Under the pieces are notes generated by a model. That model was given only the letters and a program-made list of their open reading frames with translations, was not told where the DNA came from and did not search any database. Both the position numbers and the translations under genes were made by a program. Shown here in pieces: positions 1-9,076 of a stretch of DNA of 56,720 nt (position 1 is its first letter; each line of letters begins with the position of its first letter). The stretch comes from an uncultured Lachnospiraceae bacterium (GTDB lineage Bacteria; Bacillota; Clostridia; Lachnospirales; Lachnospiraceae). The stretch lies in assembly GCA_947589315.1 (NCBI GenBank), contig CANPZE010000016.1, positions 1-56,720 on the forward strand, written 5' to 3'.

Positions 1-1
1 C

Positions 2-922
2 ATCCTTCTGAAAGATGCTACTGTTGACGCTTCTAAGATGACAGTAAAAGATATTATGATCTCTCTGGATGGACAGCTGATCGCAGTAGATCAGGAAAAA
101 GTCCTGCAGGGCGACATAGAAGAAAAGGGAAATTACCGTCTGGAATTCTATAATAGTTATGGTGAGACTAAGAATGCATCTCCTATTGACGTGAAGAATT
201 TCAAATGGAAAGAAAGCATGGAGATAACCTTTACCGTAGAAGGCCTTGCCGCTAAGAGTGGATCCGTAGAGTCACCTGCTCCCAGCGCATCCGTACAGCC
301 GACTGCTCCTGCAACTGGCACTTCTACAACCGGCACTTCTGCAACTGGTACAGCTGCCAGCGGGACTGCTGCTACCAAGAAGCTTACTGTAGCTAAGAAG
401 AGCGTTGTCGTAGCTGCTGGTAAGTCTGTCAAGGTAAAATACACTGTAACAAAGACTGCAGCTGCTTCCAAGGCTGCCGCTGTAACAGTAAAGAGCGCTA
501 ACAAGAAGATTGCTAAGGTAAGCAAGGTATCCGGTAAGAAACAGATCAAGATCTCCGTACCGAAGAAGGCTACCAAGGGAGCTTCCACTAAGATCACCCT
601 GAAGTCCGGCAATAAGACGGCTAAGGTAACTGTTAAGGTACAGAACAAGGTTAAGAAGGTTAAGGCTGCCAAGAAGACCCTGACCGTTAAGAAGGGCAAG
701 AAGGCTAAGGCTACCTTTAAGGTAACTGCAGCTAATAAGAAGAAGGCAACTACCGATAAGGTTACCGTTAAGTTCAGCAAGAAGGTTGCTAAGAAGGTTA
801 AGACCGCTGTCAAGAAGGGCAAAGTGATCGTAACCGTTAAGGGCCTTAAGAAGGGCAAGAGTGCCAAGATGACAGTCAAGGTTGGTAAGAAGTCCGCAAA
901 GATGACTGTCAAGGTAAAATAA
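2..922 (+). CDS. C-terminal part of secreted glycan-binding protein with lysine-rich tail (5' truncated)
   Basis: The reading frame is open to the left window edge, so the true start lies outside. The first ~85 visible residues look like the end of a beta-sandwich carbohydrate-binding module and resemble the module at about residues 835-1000 of the GH5 protein that follows. A short Ser/Thr/Ala/Pro-rich linker then leads into a tail of about 183 residues in which I count 61 lysines and one acidic residue, arranged as Big-like beta-strand repeats (patterns such as KKLTV and AKVTVKV). The likely role is an extracellular enzyme or binding protein kept at the cell wall by charge on the tail; the catalytic domain, if any, is not visible. 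Ends at TAA, followed by a clear terminator. Confidence 0.75.
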   Translation: MLLKDATVDASKMTVKDIMISLDGQLIAVDQEKVLQGDIEEKGNYRLEFYNSYGETKNASPIDVKNFKWKESMEITFTVEGLAAKSGSVESPAPSASVQPTAPATGTSTTGTSATGTAASGTAATKKLTVAKKSVVVAAGKSVKVKYTVTKTAAASKAAAVTVKSANKKIAKVSKVSGKKQIKISVPKKATKGASTKITLKSGNKTAKVTVKVQNKVKKVKAAKKTLTVKKGKKAKATFKVTAANKKKATTDKVTVKFSKKVAKKVKTAVKKGKVIVTVKGLKKGKSAKMTVKVGKKSAKMTVKVK

Positions 923-962
923 ATATCTGAATACTAATTATTAGTTGAAAGAGCTTTCAGGG

Positions 963-993
963 GGCGTATCCATTAGGATACGCCTCTTGTTTT
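963..993 (+). terminator. Rho-independent terminator
   Basis: A perfect 9-bp stem (GGCGTATCC / GGATACGCC) with a 4-nt ATTA loop is followed by TCTTGTTTT. It ends the transcript of the truncated lysine-rich protein gene. Confidence 0.85.
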
Positions 994-1022
994 ATATATA
1001 CATTATAATAAGGAAGAAAAGA

Positions 1023-1051
1023 TTGCCTAACAACGAAACCTATGATATTAT
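1023..1051 (+). promoter_or_regulatory. Putative sigma-A promoter of the GH5 gene
   Basis: TTGCCT, a 17-bp spacer and TATTAT lie about 100 bp upstream of the GH5 start, after the preceding terminator. The match is moderate; the region is AT-rich and other -10 choices exist. Confidence 0.4.
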
Positions 1052-1150
1052 TATATTGTAATAATTTGTGCAATTTTTAGTAGAAAGGAGGGGACAAATA
1101 ATAAAAAACAGGCAATATTGACCAAAGTTACATAAGAAAGGATGAAAAAT

Positions 1151-4100
1151 ATGACCCATCGCATGAAAAGAAGAGGAATGGCTTTTCTATTGACAGCAGC
1201 TATGGCGCTCAGCCTGATCCCGGGTGATTTTTCTGCCGTATCCAAAGCGGCAGAGGCGGTACAGAACACATCATCCGTGAAACGGGCAGATTCCTCCGTG
1301 AATCTGGAGAATCCGGAAGAGATCTGTAAGGTTACAGAGACAGAATTGAACGAGGCAGATCCTAACTGGAGCAAAGCAAGCAAGTTTACCGCTTATGTAC
1401 ACATCACAACGGGCTCTAGCATGTCCGTATTAAATATTCAGGCCTATCTGGGGGATGAAAATGAACTGGGAAAGACTTCCAGCAAATACCTTGCCGGAAG
1501 GAAGAATACCTCGGGGAAGACCGGAAATACCATTCAGGACAATATCGTGGGCGCCGCCGGGACAGGAATCTATCAGTTTCCGGAAGTAAATTTGAATAAA
1601 AGCACTTCTGCGGGAACCGCCCTATCTGATGATGCCAAAAACAAGATTACAATTACGATAAAGAGGTTGACCTCTGATGTAGAGATGGAATTGCTGGGGA
1701 TCCGTTTTAATAACGGCGCTGTATATCCTAAAGATTTCACAGTACCGAAAAATATTGAGTCGACAACACCGGATCCAGAGTCGTCTGATCCGGGAGAGGT
1801 GGCTACAGACAAGGAAAAGCTAAAGATGACCTTGGATTATTGCGACCAGACAGACACCTCCCGCTACCAAAAGGACAATGAGGCATGGAAGGCTTACGAG
1901 ACTGCCCTGTCTGCGGCGAAGAATGTATATGACACCGATTCCGGAAGCTATGGGGACGCCCGTACTGCTTTGGAAAAGGCGAAATCTAATCTTCTTTTTG
2001 CAGACTCTACGGAGAAGGGCAACCCCATGGTGTTCCGGGAACTGAGCAACGATGCTGTGGTGAAGGAAATGGGAGCCGGCATCAATCTGGGGAATACCAT
2101 GGATGGACATTCCGGGTTTACTCCTTCAGAGACCAGCTGGCAGAAGACGATCACAACGAAAAAATATATTAAGAAGCTGCATGATGATGGTTTCAATACA
2201 GTGCGCATCCCTGTCACATGGGGGACGATGATCGATGAGGACAATGGATATGCCCTGAATGCGAAATGGCTGCAGAGGGTACAGGAGATTGTTGATTACT
2301 GCGTATCCCAGGACATGTATGCTATCATCAATATTCATCATGACGGAGCGGAGCAGACGGGCTGGCTGCGGGTATCGGCAGACGATATTGATGCTGTGTA
2401 TGATGAATTTGAGCATGTATGGAGAAACATTGCGACTTACTTTAAAGATTACGATGAACATCTGATTTTTGAATCCATGAATGAGATTACCTGCATGGAG
2501 GGAGATAATAAGAACAGCTCTGCGGCTGTTGATTATGATACGCCCATTATCGTAAACTTAAATCAGATTTTTGTTAATGTAGTCCGTTCTACCGGTTCCA
2601 ACAATACAAAGCGTTGGCTGGCAGCTGTAGCGCATTATGCCAATACAGGAACGCATAAGAGCTTTACACTGCCTACAGATTCTTATAATACTACCAACCA
2701 CTTAATGTTTGGCGCCCATATTTACAAGGCTACTACCAATGTGACCTGGACTTATGAGCAGGTATATGAAATGGTAAGCGGCCTGCACAGTATGGCAAAT
2801 AAGCATAAGGTTCCTTTATATCTGGGAGAGTGGGGCAACAGGAATTATAAGCAGGAAGGCACGGAGTCAGGTTACAATGATGTGGCAAGGGCCTGGTACA
2901 GTGAGATTGTAAACAAGGCATGCCAGAAGGCCGGCTGCGTTTCCATTGTCTGGGACCAGCATTACAACGATAATACAGACATCCGGGAATATACCGGCGG
3001 TTATACTTTCTACGACCGGGAAGAATGTGAACCGGTATTCAAGACGATCATTGACGCTATGATGCGAGGGACCTTCCTGGGCCTGTCTGAGAAGAATGAG
3101 AATTGGGATTTTACAGATATTGTAGAAGATCCCGCCATAACAGAGATCACAGCGATCACTCCATCGGAGACTGCAGTTTCTATGAATCCTGGCCAGTATA
3201 AGACACTGTCCGTACAGGCAGCGCCGGAAAATACCAATGATGTAGTCCTGTGGAGTGTGGACGATGATGCGGTCGCAACTGTATATAATGGGATGATCCA
3301 TGCCAAAGCTATTGGCAATACGACAGTACATGCATATTCCCAGAGTGGTTCTGCTGTTGTGGATATTCCGGTAACGGTTACCGCTTCTGCATCTGAGAAT
3401 GGGGCAACGGCCATTGTAACAGACCAGGATACCTATGAGATTGGGATCGGCGGCAGCGCAACGATACAGACTTCCCTGGAACCTGCCGATTCCGCAGATG
3501 TTGTTTCTTATACTTCTTCTGATGAAGAGATTGTAACAGTGAACGCTGCCGGTAAACTGATCGGCGTGGCGCAGGGTACTGCATATGTTATCGTTACGGC
3601 GGCAAGCGGTGTGACTAAGGCCGTAAAGGTAGTTGTAAAGTCTACTATGGACTACACGAAGATCAATTTGGCGTTAAATGTATTGTATAATGATGCCTCC
3701 CATAATTATTATGGAATGGAGGTAGGACAGCCGATATCTGTATCTGAGGATGGCCAGTATACTGTAGAATTTGATCTGGCCAGGGATCTGAGCAAGGCTG
3801 GCCAGAAGGCGGGGATTACAGATATCAGTAACCTGACTGCCATCTATATTAAGGATTGGGATGTATCCAAGGGAAATAACAATGCATCTACGGTAAAAAG
3901 GGCAAAGATCCATTATGATGCTATGACGATCAATGACCAGCCGGTGACAATCCTGGAACATGATTTCAGCTCTGCGATGAGCAATACCACCTTTGACAGC
4001 GGTAATCCGGTGAATGCCTGGAACAACGCTATGATAGAAGGGGTTACGATAGACAGCAGTAATCATGTAGCTAACTTTACCACGCCTAATATTACTAAGG

Positions 4101-5068
4101 TGACCGTAACCTTTACCCTGAAGGAACTTACCTTTAAGACGGTTACCACGACAGATGTTCCTGCCACGGGAATCACGGATGAGGATATTACGGTATCCCT
4201 GTCTACAAAAGAAGAGGCTCAGCCTCTCACGCTATCTCTGACTCCGGTGGACACCAATTCCAAGGTGGCCTTTGTGTCGGCTGACCAATCCATTGTATTG
4301 GTGGATCCCAAGGCGGTTACTCCGGAAGGGGGTAAGGTTACGGCTATGCTGCAGCCGGTAGCAGAGGGAGAGACTACGGTTACTGCCCTGACCAGCAGCG
4401 GACTGAGCAAAGTGATCAAGGTTATTGTGACGGATGGGACAGGGGAACCGGGCGGCCCGTCCACGCCGCCCAGTGATGCTCCAGCATCTCCTGATCCTGG
4501 GTCAACGGATACGCCTGCTCCGGACGGGCAGAACAGTCCTGCCCCTGATGGGGGCAATGGGCAGACTGTCCCGACAGCAAGCCAGCAGCCTGCGCCTGAC
4601 GCAGGTGGCGATACCGCTAATGGGACGGCAGCAGGCACCGAGGTTGCCGTGTCCGGCGCTACCTATGTAGTGACCGATGCCAAGGCGAAGACGGTGGATT
4701 ATAAGGCTCCTGCCAAGGCGGATAAGACCAGCATAACCGTTCCTGCCACTGTGAAGATTACAGAGAATGGCGTTTCGGCCACATATAAGGTGACCGGCAT
4801 CGGCAAGAATGCATTTGCCAAGTGCAAAAAGTTAAAGAAGGTTACCATTGGAAAGAATGTAAAGGCGATTAAAGCAAATGCCTTTAAGAATTGTAAGAAG
4901 TTGAAGACGATCGTGCTGAAGACAACTGTATTGAAATCTGTTGGCAAAAATGCGATTAAGGGAATACAGAAGAAGGCAATGATCAAATCACCCAAAAAGA
5001 AGAAAAAAGCGTATAAGAAGCTGTTTACTGCTAAGACGGGTTATAAGAAGAGCATGAAACTGAAATAA
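1151..5068 (+). CDS. Multidomain secreted GH5 endo-beta-glucanase with Big_2, CBM-like and LRR_5/basic tail
   Basis: Predicted extracellular endoglucanase or related beta-glucanase (cellulose, beta-glucan or mannan backbone). Order, roughly: signal peptide 1-36; beta-sandwich module 45-220; FIVAR-like helical stretch 225-285; GH5 catalytic domain 300-650; Big_2 domains 660-745 and 750-832; CBM-like module 835-1000; third Big_2 to 1095; Pro/Ser/Thr linker; LRR_5 (BspA-like) segment in a lysine-rich C-terminus. Catalytic residues are visible: acid/base Glu about 445 in SMNEI and nucleophile Glu about 560 in LGEWG, plus the GINLGNTM and NIHHDG motifs. An ATG at 1142 is also in frame, but the AAGAAAGG ribosome site (1134-1141) abuts it; ATG 1151 has normal spacing. 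Substrate specificity cannot be read from sequence alone. Confidence 0.9.
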   Translation: MTHRMKRRGMAFLLTAAMALSLIPGDFSAVSKAAEAVQNTSSVKRADSSVNLENPEEICKVTETELNEADPNWSKASKFTAYVHITTGSSMSVLNIQAYLGDENELGKTSSKYLAGRKNTSGKTGNTIQDNIVGAAGTGIYQFPEVNLNKSTSAGTALSDDAKNKITITIKRLTSDVEMELLGIRFNNGAVYPKDFTVPKNIESTTPDPESSDPGEVATDKEKLKMTLDYCDQTDTSRYQKDNEAWKAYETALSAAKNVYDTDSGSYGDARTALEKAKSNLLFADSTEKGNPMVFRELSNDAVVKEMGAGINLGNTMDGHSGFTPSETSWQKTITTKKYIKKLHDDGFNTVRIPVTWGTMIDEDNGYALNAKWLQRVQEIVDYCVSQDMYAIINIHHDGAEQTGWLRVSADDIDAVYDEFEHVWRNIATYFKDYDEHLIFESMNEITCMEGDNKNSSAAVDYDTPIIVNLNQIFVNVVRSTGSNNTKRWLAAVAHYANTGTHKSFTLPTDSYNTTNHLMFGAHIYKATTNVTWTYEQVYEMVSGLHSMANKHKVPLYLGEWGNRNYKQEGTESGYNDVARAWYSEIVNKACQKAGCVSIVWDQHYNDNTDIREYTGGYTFYDREECEPVFKTIIDAMMRGTFLGLSEKNENWDFTDIVEDPAITEITAITPSETAVSMNPGQYKTLSVQAAPENTNDVVLWSVDDDAVATVYNGMIHAKAIGNTTVHAYSQSGSAVVDIPVTVTASASENGATAIVTDQDTYEIGIGGSATIQTSLEPADSADVVSYTSSDEEIVTVNAAGKLIGVAQGTAYVIVTAASGVTKAVKVVVKSTMDYTKINLALNVLYNDASHNYYGMEVGQPISVSEDGQYTVEFDLARDLSKAGQKAGITDISNLTAIYIKDWDVSKGNNNASTVKRAKIHYDAMTINDQPVTILEHDFSSAMSNTTFDSGNPVNAWNNAMIEGVTIDSSNHVANFTTPNITKVTVTFTLKELTFKTVTTTDVPATGITDEDITVSLSTKEEAQPLTLSLTPVDTNSKVAFVSADQSIVLVDPKAVTPEGGKVTAMLQPVAEGETTVTALTSSGLSKVIKVIVTDGTGEPGGPSTPPSDAPASPDPGSTDTPAPDGQNSPAPDGGNGQTVPTASQQPAPDAGGDTANGTAAGTEVAVSGATYVVTDAKAKTVDYKAPAKADKTSITVPATVKITENGVSATYKVTGIGKNAFAKCKKLKKVTIGKNVKAIKANAFKNCKKLKTIVLKTTVLKSVGKNAIKGIQKKAMIKSPKKKKKAYKKLFTAKTGYKKSMKLK

Positions 5069-5105
5069 TCTGCCGTCCTTTCTCGGGACTATGGGTGGAT
5101 GAAGT

Positions 5106-5148
5106 GGAAGGGCTGCCGGCGTTGTATACCGGCGGTCCTTTCTTTTTT
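5106..5148 (+). terminator. Rho-independent terminator of GH5 gene
   Basis: GC-rich imperfect stem (GGCTGCCGG paired with CCGGCGGTCC) followed by TTTCTTTTTT, directly after the GH5 stop codon region. Confidence 0.7.
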
Positions 5149-5173
5149 CTATTGAAAAAAGTGTATTGGGGGC

Positions 5174-5202
5174 TTGCAAAATGGGGATCATTATTGTATA
5201 AT
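5174..5202 (+). promoter_or_regulatory. Sigma-A promoter of tRNA-Thr
   Basis: TTGCAA, 17-bp spacer, TATAAT, about 30 bp upstream of the mature tRNA. A strong consensus match, as expected for a stable RNA gene. Confidence 0.7.
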
Positions 5203-5233
5203 AGCCCTTGTCGGTTAAGATATCCGATGGAAT

Positions 5234-5306
5234 GCTGCCTTGGCTCAGTTGGTAGAGCGTCGCCTTGGTAAGGCGGAGGTCGGCGGTTCAAATCCGCTAG
5301 GCAGCT
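5234..5306 (+). tRNA. tRNA-Thr (anticodon GGU)
   Basis: Folds by hand into a complete cloverleaf: acceptor GCTGCCT / AGGCAGC; D-arm GCTC/GAGC with AGTTGGTA loop; anticodon stem TCGCC/GGCGG with loop TTGGTAA, so the anticodon is GGT (reads ACC/ACU); T-arm GGCGG/CCGCT with loop TTCAAAT. Discriminator base is T. CCA is not encoded. A T-rich stretch follows immediately and may serve as the end of the transcript. Confidence 0.95.
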
Positions 5307-5421
5307 TTATTTTTTTGCCCGAATAAGCCCGTATAAGAATGGAATTATTGCATATATTGATAAAAAAGGCACCGTCTGCACTGGTGCAAAGGAGGAGATT
5401 ACCATCAATCGAATATATGCA

Positions 5422-5961
5422 ATGCATCATCCATCGGAAAAAGTGAAGTCCACACCCCTGAAAAAAAGGAGAGCTATTGTCGTGATCGCTCTCCTTGCTT
5501 TTATTTTGGCCTTTCCGATCCATGTGGGATATGAGCTGTTGGGGAGACCAGGCTGGGCGGTCCCCCTGCTTCCGGTCAATGAAAGTGTCTGGGAGCATCT
5601 GAAACTGGCATTTTATCCGGTAGTGCTTTTTATGCTCCTGCCGATCACACGCCTACAGCAGGAGATGCTGTTCGATGTGCGGATACAGAGAGGGGCGCTG
5701 GGGGCCATCCTGTCTATGGCTGTCATTCTGTTTGGCTATTATGGCTTGAAGGAGGGTTTTGGCGTGGACAATCTGGGAGCAGATATCGCGCTTTTGTTAC
5801 TGGGAGATTTCCTTGGCTGCTTCCAGGGGTTTCAGCGGACGGAGGATTCGGGAAGCGGCATTATGACCCTGCTATCGGTATTATTTTGCGCCGGAATGAT
5901 TGCCGCCTTCTGGTGGTTTGGGATAAATCCCATGGAATGGGGGATATTCCAGATTCTGTGA
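5422..5961 (+). CDS. Small membrane protein, DUF6512-like
   Basis: A 179-residue polytopic protein with about five hydrophobic segments and the phrase NESVWEHLK between the first and second, which I associate with the uncharacterised DUF6512 family of Clostridia (recognition from memory, moderate confidence). No catalytic motif is seen. Start choice is unclear: ATG 5422 lies 24 bp behind a strong GGAGGAG (5391-5397), much too far, while in-frame ATC 5404 would be ideally spaced. Initiation may therefore be at a non-AUG codon. It stands alone between tRNA-Thr and the rnf promoter. Confidence 0.7.
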   Translation: MHHPSEKVKSTPLKKRRAIVVIALLAFILAFPIHVGYELLGRPGWAVPLLPVNESVWEHLKLAFYPVVLFMLLPITRLQQEMLFDVRIQRGALGAILSMAVILFGYYGLKEGFGVDNLGADIALLLLGDFLGCFQGFQRTEDSGSGIMTLLSVLFCAGMIAAFWWFGINPMEWGIFQIL

Positions 5962-6012
5962 CGAAAAATGCGGGAGTTATTGGTAAATATCCACGAATTA
6001 TGTGGGTTAATA

Positions 6013-6040
6013 TTGACTTTTGTCATACAAATGGTACAAT
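6013..6040 (+). promoter_or_regulatory. Sigma-A promoter of the rnf operon
   Basis: TTGACT, 16-bp spacer, TACAAT, about 55 bp before the rnfC start. It is the only good promoter in front of the six rnf genes. Confidence 0.75.
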
Positions 6041-6099
6041 AAAATATGGATTGTTGTAACATTTTTACAACAAAATAAAAACAAGAAAGGGGAACCGAA

Positions 6100-7422
6100 A
6101 TGAGTGAAGCAACATTTCGCGGGGGTGTCCATCCCTACGAGGGAAAAGAATTGTCTAAGGATTTGCCGATTAAAGATGTAATGCCGAAGGGCGATTTGGT
6201 ATTTCCTATGTCACAGCATATCGGTGCGCCTGCTACACCTGTGGTAGCTAAGGGAGACAAGGTGCTGGTAGGGCAGAAGATTGGCGCAGCCAGTGGATTC
6301 ATTTCTGCCAATATCTGCAGTTCAGTTTCCGGTACGGTAAAGGCGGTGGAGCCCAGGATGCTGTTGAATGGCTCTCAGGTCACTTGTGTGGTGGTTGAAA
6401 ATGATGGAGAGTATAAGGGGATTGACGGTCTGGGGGAGGAACGGGATTACACCAGGCTTTCTAACGATGAGATCCGCGATATCGTGAAGGAGGCGGGTAT
6501 CGTTGGTATGGGGGGCGCGGGCTTTCCTACTAATGTAAAGCTGACTCCCAAGGAACCGGATAAGATAGACTATATTCTGGTAAACGGTGCGGAATGCGAG
6601 CCGTATCTGACGTCCGATTACCGTCAGATGATGGAATGTACGGAGGAGATCATAGGCGGCCTGAAGGTTATGCTAAAGCTTTTTGATAAGGCGCAGGGCC
6701 TGATCTGCATTGAAGATAATAAGCCGGATGCTATTTCCAAGATGAAAGAAGCCGTTCAGAATGAGGACCGGATAGAAGTGAAGGTGTTAAAGACTAAGTA
6801 CCCTCAGGGCGGCGAGCGCACATTGATCTATGCGGCGACCGGACGGAAGATCTATTCTGCCAAGCTTCCTGCAGACGTGGGCTGCATCGTGGATAATGTA
6901 TCTACCGTGATCGCTATATACAGGGCGGTGTGCAGGCAGACGCCTCTGATCACCGGTGTAATGACGCTGACGGGGGACGCCTTCCAGTCTCCGGTCAATG
7001 TAAATGTACGGCTGGGGTGCAGCCATGGGGAATTAATTGAGGAAGGGGGCGGATTCAAGCAGGAACCGGTGAAGATTATTTCCGGAGGTTCCATGATGGG
7101 AGTCGCCATGTTTGATCTGAATGTCCCGGTAGTCAAGACCTCTTCTTCTATTCTGGCATTGACCAGGGATGAAGTGGCTGAACTGGAGCCTACACCCTGT
7201 ATCCGCTGTGGCCGTTGCGTGGAGGCATGCCCGGGCAATCTTGTCCCGCAGAAGATGGCGCAGGCGGCGTTGAATAATGATTATGATGCCTTTGTGAAGC
7301 TGAATGGTATGGAATGTTATGAATGTGGCAGCTGTACCTATATATGTCCTGCCAGGAGGCCGCTGACCCAGACCTTTAAGCAGGCGCGCCAATATGTAGC
7401 GGCACAGAGGAGAAAAAAATAG
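6100..7422 (+). CDS. rnfC: Rnf complex subunit C (RnfC)
   Basis: Peripheral NADH/FMN and Fe-S subunit of the membrane ferredoxin:NAD+ oxidoreductase that couples reduced ferredoxin oxidation to Na+ or H+ export. The 440 residues match the family. Visible: N-terminal FRGGVHP, the nucleotide/FMN-binding GMGGAGFPT near 135-145, the NGAECEPY motif, and two [4Fe-4S] binding sets, CIRCGRCVEAC from about residue 367 and CYECGSCTYIC from about 406. Start ATG follows AGAAAGGGG. First gene of rnfCDGEAB, the order usual in Clostridia. Confidence 0.97.
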   Translation: MSEATFRGGVHPYEGKELSKDLPIKDVMPKGDLVFPMSQHIGAPATPVVAKGDKVLVGQKIGAASGFISANICSSVSGTVKAVEPRMLLNGSQVTCVVVENDGEYKGIDGLGEERDYTRLSNDEIRDIVKEAGIVGMGGAGFPTNVKLTPKEPDKIDYILVNGAECEPYLTSDYRQMMECTEEIIGGLKVMLKLFDKAQGLICIEDNKPDAISKMKEAVQNEDRIEVKVLKTKYPQGGERTLIYAATGRKIYSAKLPADVGCIVDNVSTVIAIYRAVCRQTPLITGVMTLTGDAFQSPVNVNVRLGCSHGELIEEGGGFKQEPVKIISGGSMMGVAMFDLNVPVVKTSSSILALTRDEVAELEPTPCIRCGRCVEACPGNLVPQKMAQAALNNDYDAFVKLNGMECYECGSCTYICPARRPLTQTFKQARQYVAAQRRKK

Positions 7423-7437
7423 GAGGTGCATTGAATC

Positions 7438-8424
7438 GTGAGTAATCTGTTAAATATATCATCATCGCCCCATGTCCGCAGCGAGACTTCTACGAAGAGC
7501 ATTATGTACGATGTGATCATTGCGCTGCTGCCCGCCACTATATTTGGGATCTACAATTTCGGCGTGAAAGCGGCAGTTCTGATAGCGACCTGCATTGTGG
7601 CCTGTGTATTGACAGAATACATATGGCAGAAAGCGATGAAGCTTCCCCTGACGGTAAGTGATGGAAGCGCCGCCCTGACTGGGCTTTTGCTGGCATTGAA
7701 TCTGTCTTCCACCTTTCCGGTCTGGATGGCGATTCTGGGAAGCGTGTTCGCTATCTTGATCGTAAAGCAGCTTTTCGGCGGCCTGGGACAGAATTTTATG
7801 AACCCGGCGTTGGGGGCAAGATGTTTCCTGATGGTTTCTTTTGCAGGGAGGATGACTTCTTTTACCTATGACGGGGTGACAGGAGCGACCCCCCTGGCTA
7901 TTATCAAGAATGGCGACAAGGCTGCTTCGGTGGCGGAACTTCTGGGAGCCGGCGGCGACCAGGCGGTTACATCTGTTCGGAATATGTTTTTGGGGAATAT
8001 CGCCGGAACGATCGGAGAGACTTCCGCACTGGCCCTTCTGCTTGGCGCAGCATACCTTCTGGCTAAGAAGATCATCAGCTGGAGGATACCGGTATGCTAC
8101 ATAGCAACCTTTGCAATATTTGTATTGCTTTTCGGCGGAAGAGGGCTGGATGTTACCTATCTGGCGGCAGAGCTGTTTGGCGGCGGATTGATGCTGGGAG
8201 CCTTTTTCATGGCGACAGATTATGTTACCAGCCCTATTACTCCCCGGGGGCAAGTCGTCTTTGGAATCCTTCTGGGTATCCTGACGGGCGTGTTCCGTAT
8301 CTTCGGCGCTTCTGCAGAAGGTGTATCTTATGCGATCATCATCAGCAACCTTTTAGTGCCGTTAATTGAGAAGGTGACGATTCCTGTTCCGTTTGGAAAG
8401 GAGGGCATTAAGGATGGCAAATAA
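7438..8424 (+). CDS. rnfD: Rnf complex subunit D (RnfD)
   Basis: Integral membrane subunit of Rnf, related to NqrB, carrying covalently bound FMN. Starts at GTG 7438 after a strong AGGAGG (7421-7426). Multiple membrane helices alternate with short loops. The flavinylation site is visible as VTGATPL, with the acceptor threonine at about residue 151. The SPHVRS motif near the N-terminus is typical. Lies 15 bp after rnfC and overlaps rnfG by 11 bp. Confidence 0.96.
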   Translation: MSNLLNISSSPHVRSETSTKSIMYDVIIALLPATIFGIYNFGVKAAVLIATCIVACVLTEYIWQKAMKLPLTVSDGSAALTGLLLALNLSSTFPVWMAILGSVFAILIVKQLFGGLGQNFMNPALGARCFLMVSFAGRMTSFTYDGVTGATPLAIIKNGDKAASVAELLGAGGDQAVTSVRNMFLGNIAGTIGETSALALLLGAAYLLAKKIISWRIPVCYIATFAIFVLLFGGRGLDVTYLAAELFGGGLMLGAFFMATDYVTSPITPRGQVVFGILLGILTGVFRIFGASAEGVSYAIIISNLLVPLIEKVTIPVPFGKEGIKDGK

Positions 8425-9064
8425 TAAGACAGAGAAGAATACATTAGTGCATGATACGATCAGCCTTTTTGTGATCACAGTGGTGGCTGGCCTGCTGTTG
8501 GGGATTGTATTCACTGTGACGAAAAAACCGATTGAGCAGCAGGAGGCCAAGACGAAAGCGGAGGCTTATGAGGCTGTTTACGAGGGAGCTGAATTTGCGG
8601 AGGATCCTGATACAGACAAGGCTCTTGAAGCATATAATGAAGAGCTGGCGGCAGGGACGGTTACCAAAGGCGGGGAGGTTCTCAGTGATGTAGAGATCAC
8701 GGAGGCTCTTAAGGCCAGCGTAGACGGACAGGACGCCGGATATGTTATGACCTGCAGCGCCAAAGGTTATGGCGGAGAGGTGGAACTGGCCCTGGGCATT
8801 GATAATGAAGGAACTGTCAAGGGAATCCGTATTACCAGCTGCAGCAATGAGACTCCCGGCCTGGGCCAGAACAGTGCGAAAGAGGACTGGAACGGGCAGT
8901 TCATTGGCATGACTACAGGGCAGGAAGTAGCCGTTGTTAAGGATAATACGGGAAGCACAGAGAGCGGAACGATCAATGCGATCAGCGGCGCAACCATTAC
9001 CAGCCGGGCGGTTACCCGGGCGGTTGACGGGGCCCTGGGATTTGTTGCGGGATTATCAGAATAG
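8414..9064 (+). CDS. rnfG: Rnf complex subunit G (RnfG)
   Basis: Membrane-anchored FMN-binding subunit of Rnf, related to NqrC. One N-terminal membrane helix (about residues 17-38) is followed by an extracytoplasmic FMN-binding domain. The covalent FMN motif SGATITS is visible with the acceptor threonine at about residue 194, and the ETPGLGQ motif precedes it. ATG 8414 is chosen because AAGGAGGG ends 8 bp before it; an upstream in-frame TTG at 8393 has no such site. Overlaps the end of rnfD by 11 bp, suggesting coupled translation. Confidence 0.95.
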   Translation: MANNKTEKNTLVHDTISLFVITVVAGLLLGIVFTVTKKPIEQQEAKTKAEAYEAVYEGAEFAEDPDTDKALEAYNEELAAGTVTKGGEVLSDVEITEALKASVDGQDAGYVMTCSAKGYGGEVELALGIDNEGTVKGIRITSCSNETPGLGQNSAKEDWNGQFIGMTTGQEVAVVKDNTGSTESGTINAISGATITSRAVTRAVDGALGFVAGLSE

Positions 9065-9076
9065 GAGGGTCAGGAT

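Noticed and set aside
157-912. 251-codon open frame on the minus strand opposite the lysine-rich tail
   Set aside because: It arises from the AAG/GTT-rich codon use of the sense gene; no ribosome site, and a composition of hydrophobic repeats mirrors the Lys/Val repeats.
7462-8253. 263-codon minus-strand frame within rnfD
   Set aside because: Antisense shadow of a certain gene; no start signal, no family features.
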